Made by a program: the position numbers and the translations under genes
Notes under the pieces: generated by a model
The model's input: the letters and a program-made list of their open reading frames with translations, nothing else
Database searches by the model: none
What the model was told of the DNA's origin: nothing
Shown: piece after piece, positions 1 through 7,215 of the stretch
Numbering within the stretch: position 1 is the stretch's first letter
Layout: the number at the start of each line of letters is the position of its first letter
Assembly (NCBI GenBank): GCA_009778725.1
Contig: WRFP01000005.1
Coordinates: forward strand, 1-33,856
Source: Propionibacteriaceae bacterium
GTDB lineage: Bacteria > Actinomycetota > Actinomycetes > Propionibacteriales > Propionibacteriaceae
Length of the DNA stretch: 33,856 nucleotides
Direction: 5' to 3'

Positions 1-1
1 C

Positions 2-391
2 TCACAGTTCTTCGTCCAGCAATTGGACGCCATCGGCCCGATGCTGGGGCTCCCCGCAGCCGTCACCGCCGTACTGTTGTCACCCATCGCCACCGAACTA
101 CCAGAAACACTGAATGCCATCATATGGGTTCGACAAGGAAAAACATCGTTGGCTTTGGCGAATATCTCCGGCTCGATGATGATCCAGGCGACCATCCCAT
201 CCGGGTTGGGCATCCTCTTCACCCCCTGGATCCTTAGCCCCGCGCTCCTCTGGTCAGGTGCGATCACAGCCGTCGCGATCATCTACTTGCTCACCATGAT
301 GTATCTACGCCGACTGACCGCCCTCCGTTTAGCCGTGGTGGCCATCCTGTACGCCGTGTTCGCCGCCGGACTCTGGTACATCCTGGCCTGA
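2..391 (+). CDS. Sodium/calcium (CaCA family) antiporter, C-terminal part
   Basis: This is the 3' end of a gene that begins before the window; the frame is open from base 2. About 129 residues remain. They are strongly hydrophobic, with roughly four membrane segments. A motif reading SPIATELPE, followed some 20 residues later by a Gly/Ser segment (NISGSMMIQAT), matches the second alpha-repeat of CaCA-type Na+/Ca2+ (YrbG-like) exchangers, where the acidic ELPE residues take part in cation binding. It would act in the cytoplasmic membrane. The family call rests on these motifs; the ion specificity is not known. The same frame stays open for 34 codons after the TGA stop, which is probably chance. 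It is convergent with the WYL regulator, and a strong hairpin lies between them. Confidence 0.8.
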   Translation, partial: SQFFVQQLDAIGPMLGLPAAVTAVLLSPIATELPETLNAIIWVRQGKTSLALANISGSMMIQATIPSGLGILFTPWILSPALLWSGAITAVAIIYLLTMMYLRRLTALRLAVVAILYAVFAAGLWYILA

Positions 392-596
392 GGGTCCTAC
401 TCGAAAACGTCGCAGGTTGAGTTGCGGTTCTTCAAGGAACCACAGGTGATGTGTGACGAGCAGTGGTCTGACGCGTTGCTGCTCGGGTTCTGAGTCTGTC
501 TGTAACGTGCTGGTTGAGCAGTCTGTACCATGCTGGTTTTTACGGCTGTAACCAACCGGGCTTTGTCTTGCAGTTTGACCTTGACGCTGTAACTCA

Positions 597-652
597 ACTT
601 TCAGCGTCGGGCCCACGCTGAAAGTTTTTCGGCATTTACTTTCAGCGTGGGC
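597..652. terminator. Hairpin terminator with three repeat arms between convergent genes
   Basis: An 11-base arm at 597-607 (ACTTTCAGCGT) pairs perfectly with 615-625 around a 7-base loop, and a run of T follows, as in an intrinsic terminator for the plus-strand antiporter gene. A third arm at 638-652 repeats the first. It can pair with 611-625 over 15 perfect base pairs and a 12-base loop. The two hairpins share the middle arm and exclude each other. The third arm overlaps the stop codon of the minus-strand regulator, so the second hairpin probably serves that gene. Bidirectional termination is an inference. Confidence 0.7.
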
Positions 653-1340
653 TCATGACGGGGCGGGCTGATGGTGGGGGTTCTCCGATGTCGGCTAGGG
701 GGATGTCTGACGCGGTTTGCGTCGTAAGGGTGGCTTGTTGGATGCGGTCGAGGCGGAACCAGCGAATCTGTTGGCGCAAGCGGCAGTACGCGACCAGGTG
801 CCAGTGTCCGGCCAACCGGGCGAGCAACTGGGGATCGACCTGGCGAGAGGTAACCTGGGCGTTGGCGTCGCTGTAGACGAGATTGAGGACTCGGCCTTCC
901 TGGAGGGCCTGTTCGACTGGGCTGAGGACGGCCGACCCGATGGATTCAGTGGTGTCGTTGATCCAGATTCGGTTGGACAGCCGCTTGGCCTGGGCTCGGG
1001 CACGCTCATCCATCACTGACAAGAGTTTCGCCAAGGCTGCTGTGCCGTGACTGGCGAAGGGTTGGCCTTGGGCCACCGCGAGGGCTGTGGCCAGGGCTGA
1101 CGCTTCGGCGACGGTGATGTTGACGGGGGGCAGTGTGGCTGAGGCGTCGACGACGTACCCACCCGATGGTCCGGATCGGGCCCACACGGGGAAGCCACCG
1201 TACTGCAACGTGGAGATGTCACGCTTGATGGTGCGCACACTGACCTCGAACTGGTGGGCCAGTCGTGCGGCGGTCCTGCCCGTGGACCCTGCGCGGCGCA
1301 GTTCTTCTCGTAGGGCGTACAACCTGTCAGTACGGTTCAT
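642..1340 (-). CDS. HTH/WYL-domain transcriptional regulator (YafY type)
   Basis: This 232-residue regulator has an N-terminal winged helix of HTH_11/DeoR type (residues about 5-60, with the recognition segment VSVRTIKRDISTL) and a C-terminal WYL-type ligand-sensing domain (about 135-215). The usual WYL core is recognisable around LNLVYSDANAQVTSRQVDP and RWFRLDRI. Such proteins bind DNA and respond to small ligands or nucleic acid; no ligand can be read from the sequence. It is divergent from the alpha/beta hydrolase, with only 62 bases between the starts, so that gene is its likely target. No Shine-Dalgarno sequence precedes the ATG, and a TAGGTT box ends 6 bases upstream, so the mRNA may be leaderless. 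The end of the gene lies within a terminator arm. Confidence 0.85.
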   Translation of the reverse strand: MNRTDRLYALREELRRAGSTGRTAARLAHQFEVSVRTIKRDISTLQYGGFPVWARSGPSGGYVVDASATLPPVNITVAEASALATALAVAQGQPFASHGTAALAKLLSVMDERARAQAKRLSNRIWINDTTESIGSAVLSPVEQALQEGRVLNLVYSDANAQVTSRQVDPQLLARLAGHWHLVAYCRLRQQIRWFRLDRIQQATLTTQTASDIPLADIGEPPPSARPVMSPR

Positions 1341-1361
1341 GCCAAAAACCTACCGGAAATA

Positions 1362-1379
1362 GTGACATAGGGGTGACAT
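1362..1379. promoter_or_regulatory. Direct repeat GTGACAT x2 in the divergent promoter
   Basis: GTGACAT occurs at 1362-1368 and 1373-1379, 11 bases apart, which is close to one helical turn. It lies in the 62-base gap between the WYL regulator and the divergent hydrolase gene. Same-face direct repeats in a shared promoter are a good candidate operator for the neighbouring WYL regulator. Binding is an inference. Confidence 0.4.
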
Positions 1380-1402
1380 TGGGACGGTGCACACTAGCCA
1401 CC

Positions 1403-2341
1403 ATGAACGAACAGAACTTACCTTCAGTGATCCTCGTCCCCGGCCTTTGGCTGGGCGGGTGGGCCTGGGACGACGTGGCGGCATTTCTGCCACATGACAC
1501 CATGTCGGTTGTTGCTCTGACCTTGCCGGGCCTGGAATCCCAGACGGCACTGCGAGACGGAATCCATCTAGCCGATCATGTCGGCGCACTGGTCGACGCG
1601 ATCCGGAAGGCCACCGGTCCTGTGATCCTGGTCGTCCACAGTGGCGCCGGAGCGCTCGCGTCTGCCGCTCTTGATCAGACTTGTGACAAGGTACGACGCG
1701 TGGTTTACGTGGATACGGGCCCCGTCGCCGACGGCACCATCGCCCGCCCAGACCTCCCCCCGGACACGACCGAGGTCCCGCTTCCACCCTGGACTGAACT
1801 CGAAACCGGTGGCGCGAGCCTGGCCGGGTTGAGCCAAGAGATGTTGCAACGTTTCCAAGCTCGTGCGGTACCTCACCCCGCCGGACCTCTGCTCGAACCA
1901 GTCAGGCTCACCAACCCGGCCCGAAACCAGGTCCCGGCGACCGTCGTGTGCTGCTCGGTTCCCAGTGCGATCGTGCGTCAGTTGGCCGACACCGACGGCA
2001 TGTTCGCACTGCTGAAAGACCTCACAGACCTCACCTACACCGACCTGCCGACCGGGCATTGGCCCCTGTGGTCGGCCCCGCAAGGCCTGGCCGACATCAT
2101 CGCCCAGGCCACAACCCCCCCGCGACTCCGCCGCCTCCGGCGCCGCCCCGCAAGGCCTGGCCGACATCATCGCCCAGGCCACGCGAGGCTGACGACTCGG
2201 GAGAGCCTCGACGGGCCGACAGCAGTGAGTGACAACAGAATCGGCGAGGCCACCTCTGCGAAATCGGCCCCCTGCACGTCCATGTGGCCACGGTCTGGGT
2301 GGCAGCCGGCGAGGTCGTGCTCCAACGTTGACGGGTGCTGA
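1403..2341 (+). CDS. Alpha/beta hydrolase with altered C-terminus
   Basis: This 312-residue protein is an alpha/beta-hydrolase fold enzyme of the small esterase-like class. The N-terminus reads SVILVPGLWLGGWAW (oxyanion-hole region). A nucleophile elbow, VVHSGAGA, follows, with the first Gly of GxSxG replaced by Val. An Asp segment VYVDTGP comes next, and the likely catalytic His is in TGHWPLWS. The substrate is unknown. The fold should end soon after GLADIIAQAT. A 38-bp direct repeat (2075-2112 and 2145-2182, offset 70 bp) puts the second copy in another frame, where it reads GLADIIAQATRG followed by a stop at 2190-2192. The annotated frame instead runs on for some 70 Arg/Pro-rich residues that look non-native. 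The gene may still work, since the catalytic residues come before the change. The start is ATG 1403; no strong Shine-Dalgarno sequence is seen. Confidence 0.75.
   Translation: MNEQNLPSVILVPGLWLGGWAWDDVAAFLPHDTMSVVALTLPGLESQTALRDGIHLADHVGALVDAIRKATGPVILVVHSGAGALASAALDQTCDKVRRVVYVDTGPVADGTIARPDLPPDTTEVPLPPWTELETGGASLAGLSQEMLQRFQARAVPHPAGPLLEPVRLTNPARNQVPATVVCCSVPSAIVRQLADTDGMFALLKDLTDLTYTDLPTGHWPLWSAPQGLADIIAQATTPPRLRRLRRRPARPGRHHRPGHARLTTRESLDGPTAVSDNRIGEATSAKSAPCTSMWPRSGWQPARSCSNVDGC
2075..2182. repeat. 38-bp direct repeat that shifts the hydrolase reading frame
   Basis: Positions 2075-2112 and 2145-2182 are identical over 38 bases, with 32 GC-rich bases between them. The 70-bp offset is not a multiple of three, so the copies are read in different frames. 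The second copy, in the hydrolase's original phase, leads straight to a TGA at 2190-2192, probably the ancestral stop. Confidence 0.85.
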
Positions 2342-2462
2342 GTCAGAAGGGACTCGGCAAAGATGGTGAAATGTTCGGGCAACTCATGGTGTGCACTGTC
2401 CACCAGTCAGCCAGCCGATAGAGTGGTGTCATATTCCCCGGGTGGTGACCGACCCCAGCCTA

Positions 2463-2480
2463 AATCCACCGATTCCTGGC
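2463..2480. repeat. Possible solo end of the intergenic inverted-repeat family
   Basis: AATCCACCGAT at 2463-2473, followed by TCCTGGC, closely matches the terminal arm of the repeat family found at 5522, 12821, 15508 and 31215 (arm plus CCATGGC). No partner arm is seen nearby. It lies about 50 bases upstream of the secA2 start. It could be a remnant or a chance match. Confidence 0.3.
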
Positions 2481-2521
2481 CAAGCTATGGGCCGCCCGAG
2501 GCGCGGATTCAGGAGGTACCT

Positions 2522-4834
2522 GTGTGGGATGCGGTGGACGCCGGTGAGAAAGCTGACCCGATCGAGCGGCTGAGGCGTTGGGTGGTCCGGGTACCCGGGA
2601 CGGAAAACCTGCGATGGACTCAAGGCATGGCTGACCGGGCGGCCAAGCTGGCTGTCGGCATGGCTTCGGACAGCGACGACGAACTGAGGCAACGACTGGA
2701 CGAACTCGGACCGGACTTCATCGGGTCTGACCAGAAGTTGGTGCAGTTTCTTGCGGTGATGCGCGAGTTGGCCGACAGGGCTGTGGGTTTGCGGGCCTTT
2801 GACGTGCAGTTGCGGGCGGTGGCCGCGATGCTGAGAGGCACATCGGTGGAAATGGCCACAGGCGAGGGCAAGACTCTGGTCGGCGCCATCGTCGCCGTCG
2901 GGCTGGTGAAGGCCGGGAACAAGGTCCATGTCCTGGCAGCCAATGACTATCTGGCCACCCGGGATGCGGCCTGGATGGGACCGGTGATGGAGAGAGCCCA
3001 GGTGAGCGTGTCCGCCATCACCTCGCACACTCCACGGTCAGTCCGACCTGACAAGTACGCCGCGGATGTCGTCTACATCCCCGTTATCGAGGCGGGTTTC
3101 GACCAGTTGCGCGACCGTCTCGTCCTCGATGAGGACGACATGTTGGGCATCGCCACCGAAGCGGCCATCTTGGACGAGGCCGACGCCGTACTGCTGGATG
3201 AGGGCCGGGTGCCGCTGGTTCTGGCGGGTTCGGCAGAGGAGGAGGGTGGCCCACAACGCGACCTGGCCCGGTTCGCGGCAACGCTGGTCGACGGGGTCGA
3301 TTTCCAGGTTGACCAGGACCGACGCACCGTCCATTTGGAGGAGCCGGGCCTGGAAAAGTTGGAACAACAGTTTGGTCTGTCGGATCTGTTCGGGGAGGAT
3401 CAGCAGATATTGGCCGAAGCAAACACTGCTTTGTACGCTCAGGCGGTTGTGGTCAAAGACGTGGACTATGTGGTCGAGGATGGCCGGGTACGTCTGGTCA
3501 GCCCGTCGCGCGGCCGGGTGGACGCCCTGCGACGCTGGCCCGAGGGACTGCAAGAAGCGGTCGAAGCCAAGGAGCGCCTGAAGACCACCGCCCATGTGAG
3601 GATCCTGGACCAAATCCTGGTCCAGGATCTCGTCGGGATGTACCCGATCGTCGTCGGCATGAGCGCCACCCTGGTCTCGGCCGCCGAGGAGATTTACGAC
3701 CTCTACCATGTCAGTGTCGGCCCCCTGCCACCCAACCAGAAATGCATACGCGTCGATTCCCCGGACATCCTGTACGCCAGCGGTGTCGAGCGCGATGTGG
3801 CCGCCGTCGAAACCATCCTCGAAGCCCACGGGCAGGGGCAACCCATCCTGGTCGCCACCCAGTCGGTCGCCCGCTCCCAGGAGTTCGCCGAAATCCTCGC
3901 CGAAGAGGGGTTGGATGCGGTGGTTCTCAACGCCAAGAACGACCAAGCCGAGGGCGAGATCATCGCTGAAGCCGGGACTGTGGGCCGGATCACAGTCTCC
4001 ACACAGATGGCGGGCCGCGGCACCGACATCCGTTTGGGGCCCGGCGCGGCCGAACTCGGCGGACTGCTGATCGTCGCACTGGCCCGGTTCCCCAACCCGC
4101 GCCTGGACGGCCAGTTGCGAGGCCGGGCCGGCCGACAAGGCGATCCTGGCCGTACTGTCTTCCTGACAAGCCTGGATGACGACCTGATCCGGGATTTCGC
4201 CGAGCCTGGCAAGCCGTCCCAGGTCGACGACGACGCCGTGGTCCACGACAAACAGTTCCTCAAACTGATGGGCCACGCCCAACGCGTCTCCAATGGACAA
4301 CAGCGCAATCTCAGACAACTTTCGGAGAAGTACGGACGCCTGCTGGCCGATCAACGCCAAGGATTAATGCAACTTCGCCAAGAAATCCTCTGCCTGGACT
4401 CTGGGATGTCCTGGGTGACACCGGTGTCCGATGACCGCATGGCCGAGTTGCGGAATGCCCTGGGCGAAGCGGAGTTGTCCCGCGCCGTACGCCACGTGCT
4501 GCTACTCTGCCTGGACCGGCTGTGGAGTGACCATCTGGCCTACGCCGCCGAGGTGCGCGAGGGCATCCACCTGCGCCGCTTGGCCGGCGAGGATCCCGAC
4601 AAGGCGTTCAACACCCTGATCGCCGCCCACGTGGCCCCGCTCGTCGACGACGCGGTGGCCCTTGCAGCCGGCATCATCGATCAGGCGGACGTGATCGAGG
4701 GCAAGTTGGACCTCAGCGGTGTCGAGAAGTACCGCCCCGGCGCGACCTGGACCTACACGGTCACCGACGACCATTTCGGCACCGCCTGGGAGCGAGTGGG
4801 CAAATGGGTGAAGGAACAATTGGTTAAGCGCTGA
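2522..4834 (+). CDS. secA2: Accessory Sec translocase ATPase SecA2
   Basis: This is a DEAD-like motor ATPase that drives a subset of proteins through the SecYEG channel. The GTG at 2522 is chosen because a perfect AGGAGG (2511-2516) lies 5 bases upstream; the product is 770 residues, the usual SecA2 size and shorter than housekeeping SecA. Walker A is MATGEGKT (residues 111-118) and the Walker B segment is ILDEADAVLLDEG. The preprotein-binding region follows, then GMSATL, and the second motor domain carries QMAGRGTDI and QLRGRAGRQGDPG. The C-terminal zinc-binding linker of SecA1 is absent, as expected for SecA2. No SecY2 or Asp glycosylation genes are nearby, so this is an actinobacterial (mycobacterial-like) SecA2 rather than the streptococcal SecA2/Y2 type. 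Its substrates are not evident. The next gene starts 10 bases downstream and is probably co-transcribed. Confidence 0.9.
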   Translation: MWDAVDAGEKADPIERLRRWVVRVPGTENLRWTQGMADRAAKLAVGMASDSDDELRQRLDELGPDFIGSDQKLVQFLAVMRELADRAVGLRAFDVQLRAVAAMLRGTSVEMATGEGKTLVGAIVAVGLVKAGNKVHVLAANDYLATRDAAWMGPVMERAQVSVSAITSHTPRSVRPDKYAADVVYIPVIEAGFDQLRDRLVLDEDDMLGIATEAAILDEADAVLLDEGRVPLVLAGSAEEEGGPQRDLARFAATLVDGVDFQVDQDRRTVHLEEPGLEKLEQQFGLSDLFGEDQQILAEANTALYAQAVVVKDVDYVVEDGRVRLVSPSRGRVDALRRWPEGLQEAVEAKERLKTTAHVRILDQILVQDLVGMYPIVVGMSATLVSAAEEIYDLYHVSVGPLPPNQKCIRVDSPDILYASGVERDVAAVETILEAHGQGQPILVATQSVARSQEFAEILAEEGLDAVVLNAKNDQAEGEIIAEAGTVGRITVSTQMAGRGTDIRLGPGAAELGGLLIVALARFPNPRLDGQLRGRAGRQGDPGRTVFLTSLDDDLIRDFAEPGKPSQVDDDAVVHDKQFLKLMGHAQRVSNGQQRNLRQLSEKYGRLLADQRQGLMQLRQEILCLDSGMSWVTPVSDDRMAELRNALGEAELSRAVRHVLLLCLDRLWSDHLAYAAEVREGIHLRRLAGEDPDKAFNTLIAAHVAPLVDDAVALAAGIIDQADVIEGKLDLSGVEKYRPGATWTYTVTDDHFGTAWERVGKWVKEQLVKR

Positions 4835-4843
4835 GGAGGGGAG

Positions 4844-5512
4844 ATGTCGATATCAGTGACCCAGACTGCTGACCTGGATGTCGCGGTGCGGCCGCGGGCG
4901 GTCAGACATCGGTTGACGTTCATGACTATATATATGGTGTGCGTGTACGTGCCATTCATCGTTGCCCTGATGACCAGCGGGCAAGATGTCTGGCATATTT
5001 CCTTGTCGGGGATTGGATGGCAGCACGATGGACTGGTCTGGTTTGTTGGTTTCGCCGTGCTGACGATGCCGTTCGTACTGTTCCAAACTCATTTCTACGC
5101 CCGCTTCAACCCGCGTGACAAGCCACTGATCGTCAGGCCCCTGGTGATCGGAGCGGCCATCATGCTGCTAGGCATGTTTTTTCCCGATCCCTTCTCAGGG
5201 CCGTCCCACGTGATGCACAACGTCCTGGACGACGCCGGTTCGACCGTGGTCATGCTGGCCGTCACCGGAGTCGTGGTGCGCTACGTCATCTCCCGGGGTC
5301 GAGCCCGGGTGGCCTTCGCAGTGGGGTACGCCGTCTTCATCGTCTCAGTGGTGACAATGCTGATGTCCCGAGGACCGATCGCCATGATGGAGGTGCTCCT
5401 GGGCCTGGGCACCATGGTCGTGCTCTTCGTCGCAGGAACCTGGACCTGCGGGCATCACAGCCAGCATCACCGGTCGAACCATCACCAGCTGACTGACGTA
5501 ACCGCCCATTAA
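4844..5512 (+). CDS. Six-helix membrane protein with His-rich tail, linked to secA2
   Basis: I do not recognise a named family for this 222-residue protein; a DUF998-like membrane protein is one possibility. About six hydrophobic segments are visible, at residues about 27-45, 65-85, 95-115, 125-147, 155-172 and 178-198. The tail is rich in His (CGHHSQHH, then NHHQ), which could bind metal or simply be disordered. It starts 10 bases after the secA2 stop, with a GGAGGGG Shine-Dalgarno just upstream of the ATG, so the two genes form an operon. A role as a partner or substrate-specific helper of SecA2 is conceivable only from this linkage. A perfect hairpin follows the gene. Confidence 0.7.
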   Translation: MSISVTQTADLDVAVRPRAVRHRLTFMTIYMVCVYVPFIVALMTSGQDVWHISLSGIGWQHDGLVWFVGFAVLTMPFVLFQTHFYARFNPRDKPLIVRPLVIGAAIMLLGMFFPDPFSGPSHVMHNVLDDAGSTVVMLAVTGVVVRYVISRGRARVAFAVGYAVFIVSVVTMLMSRGPIAMMEVLLGLGTMVVLFVAGTWTCGHHSQHHRSNHHQLTDVTAH

Positions 5513-5521
5513 CGCGCCAAA

Positions 5522-5567
5522 CCACATCCACCGATCGCCGGTGAGGAAGGCCGATCGGTGGATGTGG
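5522..5567. terminator. Perfect 16-bp hairpin, a member of the repeat family
   Basis: Bases 5522-5537 pair perfectly with 5552-5567 around a 14-base loop, and GGATTCGGGTTT follows. It sits between the convergent secA2 operon and the MFS gene, where it can terminate transcription from either side. The arm core (ATCCACCGATCG) and the downstream ATTCGGGTTT are shared with the intergenic repeat copies at 12821 and 15508, so this is a short member of that family. Confidence 0.65.
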
Positions 5568-5597
5568 ATTCGGGTTTAAGTGTCGTACTGGCGCCTG

Positions 5598-6986
5598 TCA
5601 GGCGGGTTGTGGAACTGCCTGGGGGATTCGTGCTTCCTTGGTGCGTGAGCCGAGATGCAGGATCAGGACAGTCAATCCGGCGACGATCAACGGCATGGCG
5701 AAGATCGTGAAGGCCGCCTTGGCGCTGAAACCGGCGTCCAGGACCACACCGCCGAGGATCGGGGCAGCGATGCCGCCCAGGCGTCCGGCGCCGATGACGA
5801 TGCCGTACCCGGTCGCCCGGGCCAGTGTCGGGTACAGACGCGGGACGATGGTGTAGAAACCGCTGGTGCCGGCGCTGAAGAAGAAGGACGCGACGGCGAT
5901 CAGGATGAAGGCGGTCGGGACCTGGGTGCCGCTCATGGCGAACCAGACCACACCGGCGGCGCCCAAGACCACGAAGACCGTGGTCAGAGGCCGTACGTTG
6001 ACCTTCATGGCGATGACGCCGAACAGGACCATGCCGATCATGCCGCCGATGCTGGTCGCCAGGGTGGAGGGGGCGGCAAGAGTCATGTTGGGGGCGCCGG
6101 AAGCCAGTGGGTTGGTGGCGGTGATGGTCTTGGGCACCCAGGTGTTGACGAAGTAGAACGTGATCATGAAGGCGATGTAGCCGATGACCATCAGAATCGT
6201 CTTCCAGCGCACGCCGGGGGCGAAGACCGTTCTCAGAGCGCCCTTCTTGTTCACTTCGGCGGATTCGGTCTCGGGGAGTTCCTTCAGTGCCGGCTGGCGC
6301 ATCTGGGCGAGCAGTTGGTTCAAGCGGGGAAGGGAGTCCTTGGCGCGTCCTTCTGCCAGCCATGTCATCGACTCGGGGAACAATGCCACGGTGCCAACGA
6401 GCGTGATCATGGCCAAGACGGCACCGATGGTGAAGGCGAAGCGCCAACCGCCGAACGGATAGGCCAGGGTGGCGAACGGCGCCGAGGTGATCATCGGTCC
6501 GATGATTCCGGCGCCCAGGGCGGCCCCGATATTCACCGAGGCGGCGGAGAAGCCCATGGCGATCGGATAGGAGCGCTTGTTGGTGTACTCAGCGAGGATC
6601 ACACCCACGATGGCGATCAGCATGCCGATCCCCACACCGGTCACGATGCGGGATGTGAGCAAGAAGGCCATGTTGCGACTCATCGGGCCGATGGCCATGC
6701 CCACCATCACGGTCGCGGTGGCGGCCATGGCGATGTTGCGCCGGCCGAAGCGGTCGGCCAACGGCGCGACAAGGACCGATCCGACGAACATCCCGATCAG
6801 GGCGCCGGACAGCACCAAGCCCAGCAGCGAGTTGTCGGACCCATATTCTCTTTGGACGAACGGTGCCGTGAACGACATCACCGCCAGGTCGTACCCGTCG
6901 AGGACGACCAGCGCGATGGCCAGGATTGTCGCTCTCACTTGTAGGCCACTCATTTTTGACGTGGCGATTTGCTCAGCAATGTTCAT
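5598..6986 (-). CDS. MFS transporter, aromatic acid:H+ symporter (AAHS) type
   Basis: This 462-residue protein has 12 predicted membrane helices. LDGYDLAVMSF in the first helix is the hallmark of the AAHS/PcaK and BenK group, where the Asp is needed for aromatic acid uptake. The loop between helices 2 and 3 carries the MFS signature as LADRFGRRN. It probably imports an aromatic or hydroxyaromatic acid, or a related substrate, with protons for the neighbouring catabolic genes. The exact substrate cannot be read. The ATG at 6986 has an AAGGAG 7 bases upstream. A separate promoter (TTGACA, 16 bp, TAGGAT) lies upstream, so it is transcribed apart from the monooxygenase operon. Confidence 0.85.
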   Translation of the reverse strand: MNIAEQIATSKMSGLQVRATILAIALVVLDGYDLAVMSFTAPFVQREYGSDNSLLGLVLSGALIGMFVGSVLVAPLADRFGRRNIAMAATATVMVGMAIGPMSRNMAFLLTSRIVTGVGIGMLIAIVGVILAEYTNKRSYPIAMGFSAASVNIGAALGAGIIGPMITSAPFATLAYPFGGWRFAFTIGAVLAMITLVGTVALFPESMTWLAEGRAKDSLPRLNQLLAQMRQPALKELPETESAEVNKKGALRTVFAPGVRWKTILMVIGYIAFMITFYFVNTWVPKTITATNPLASGAPNMTLAAPSTLATSIGGMIGMVLFGVIAMKVNVRPLTTVFVVLGAAGVVWFAMSGTQVPTAFILIAVASFFFSAGTSGFYTIVPRLYPTLARATGYGIVIGAGRLGGIAAPILGGVVLDAGFSAKAAFTIFAMPLIVAGLTVLILHLGSRTKEARIPQAVPQPA

Positions 6987-7053
6987 GCAGCGCTCCTTCT
7001 CACTCGGGCCTCAGCCCCTCACTCATGCAGCCAATCGGCATCTCTCTCGGTAT

Positions 7054-7097
7054 ATCCTAGATAAAATAAGACATTTGTCAATGGATTATGTATAATC
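7054..7097 (-). promoter_or_regulatory. Promoter of the MFS gene with a palindromic candidate operator
   Basis: On the minus strand, TTGACA (complement of 7076-7081) and TAGGAT (complement of 7054-7059) are 16 bases apart, a good housekeeping promoter directed into the MFS gene. Just upstream, at 7084-7097, is an inverted repeat GATTAT-GT-ATAATC, and the -35 box overlaps GACA-TT-TGTC. These are candidate operators, perhaps for the GntR regulator at 12038, whose own promoter region also contains GGATTATGT. The regulator link is an inference. Confidence 0.5.
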
Positions 7098-7215
7098 TCT
7101 TGGTGTACGGGACAGTGCTCGGCTGTGGTGTTCCGGTGGCAGTCATCTAACCATGCCAATCAAGCCCAGTTCTTGCTCACCGGGAGGGGTCACCCGCAGG
7201 CTCCAAGGCTCTCTC

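Noticed and set aside
392..493. 34 open codons in frame after the antiporter stop, and short minus-strand frames in the same gap
   Set aside because: No start, Shine-Dalgarno or known domain; a transposon remnant is possible but cannot be supported.
5655..6944. Plus-strand open frame of 429 codons
   Set aside because: It is a His/Asp/Gly-rich shadow of the MFS transporter gene.
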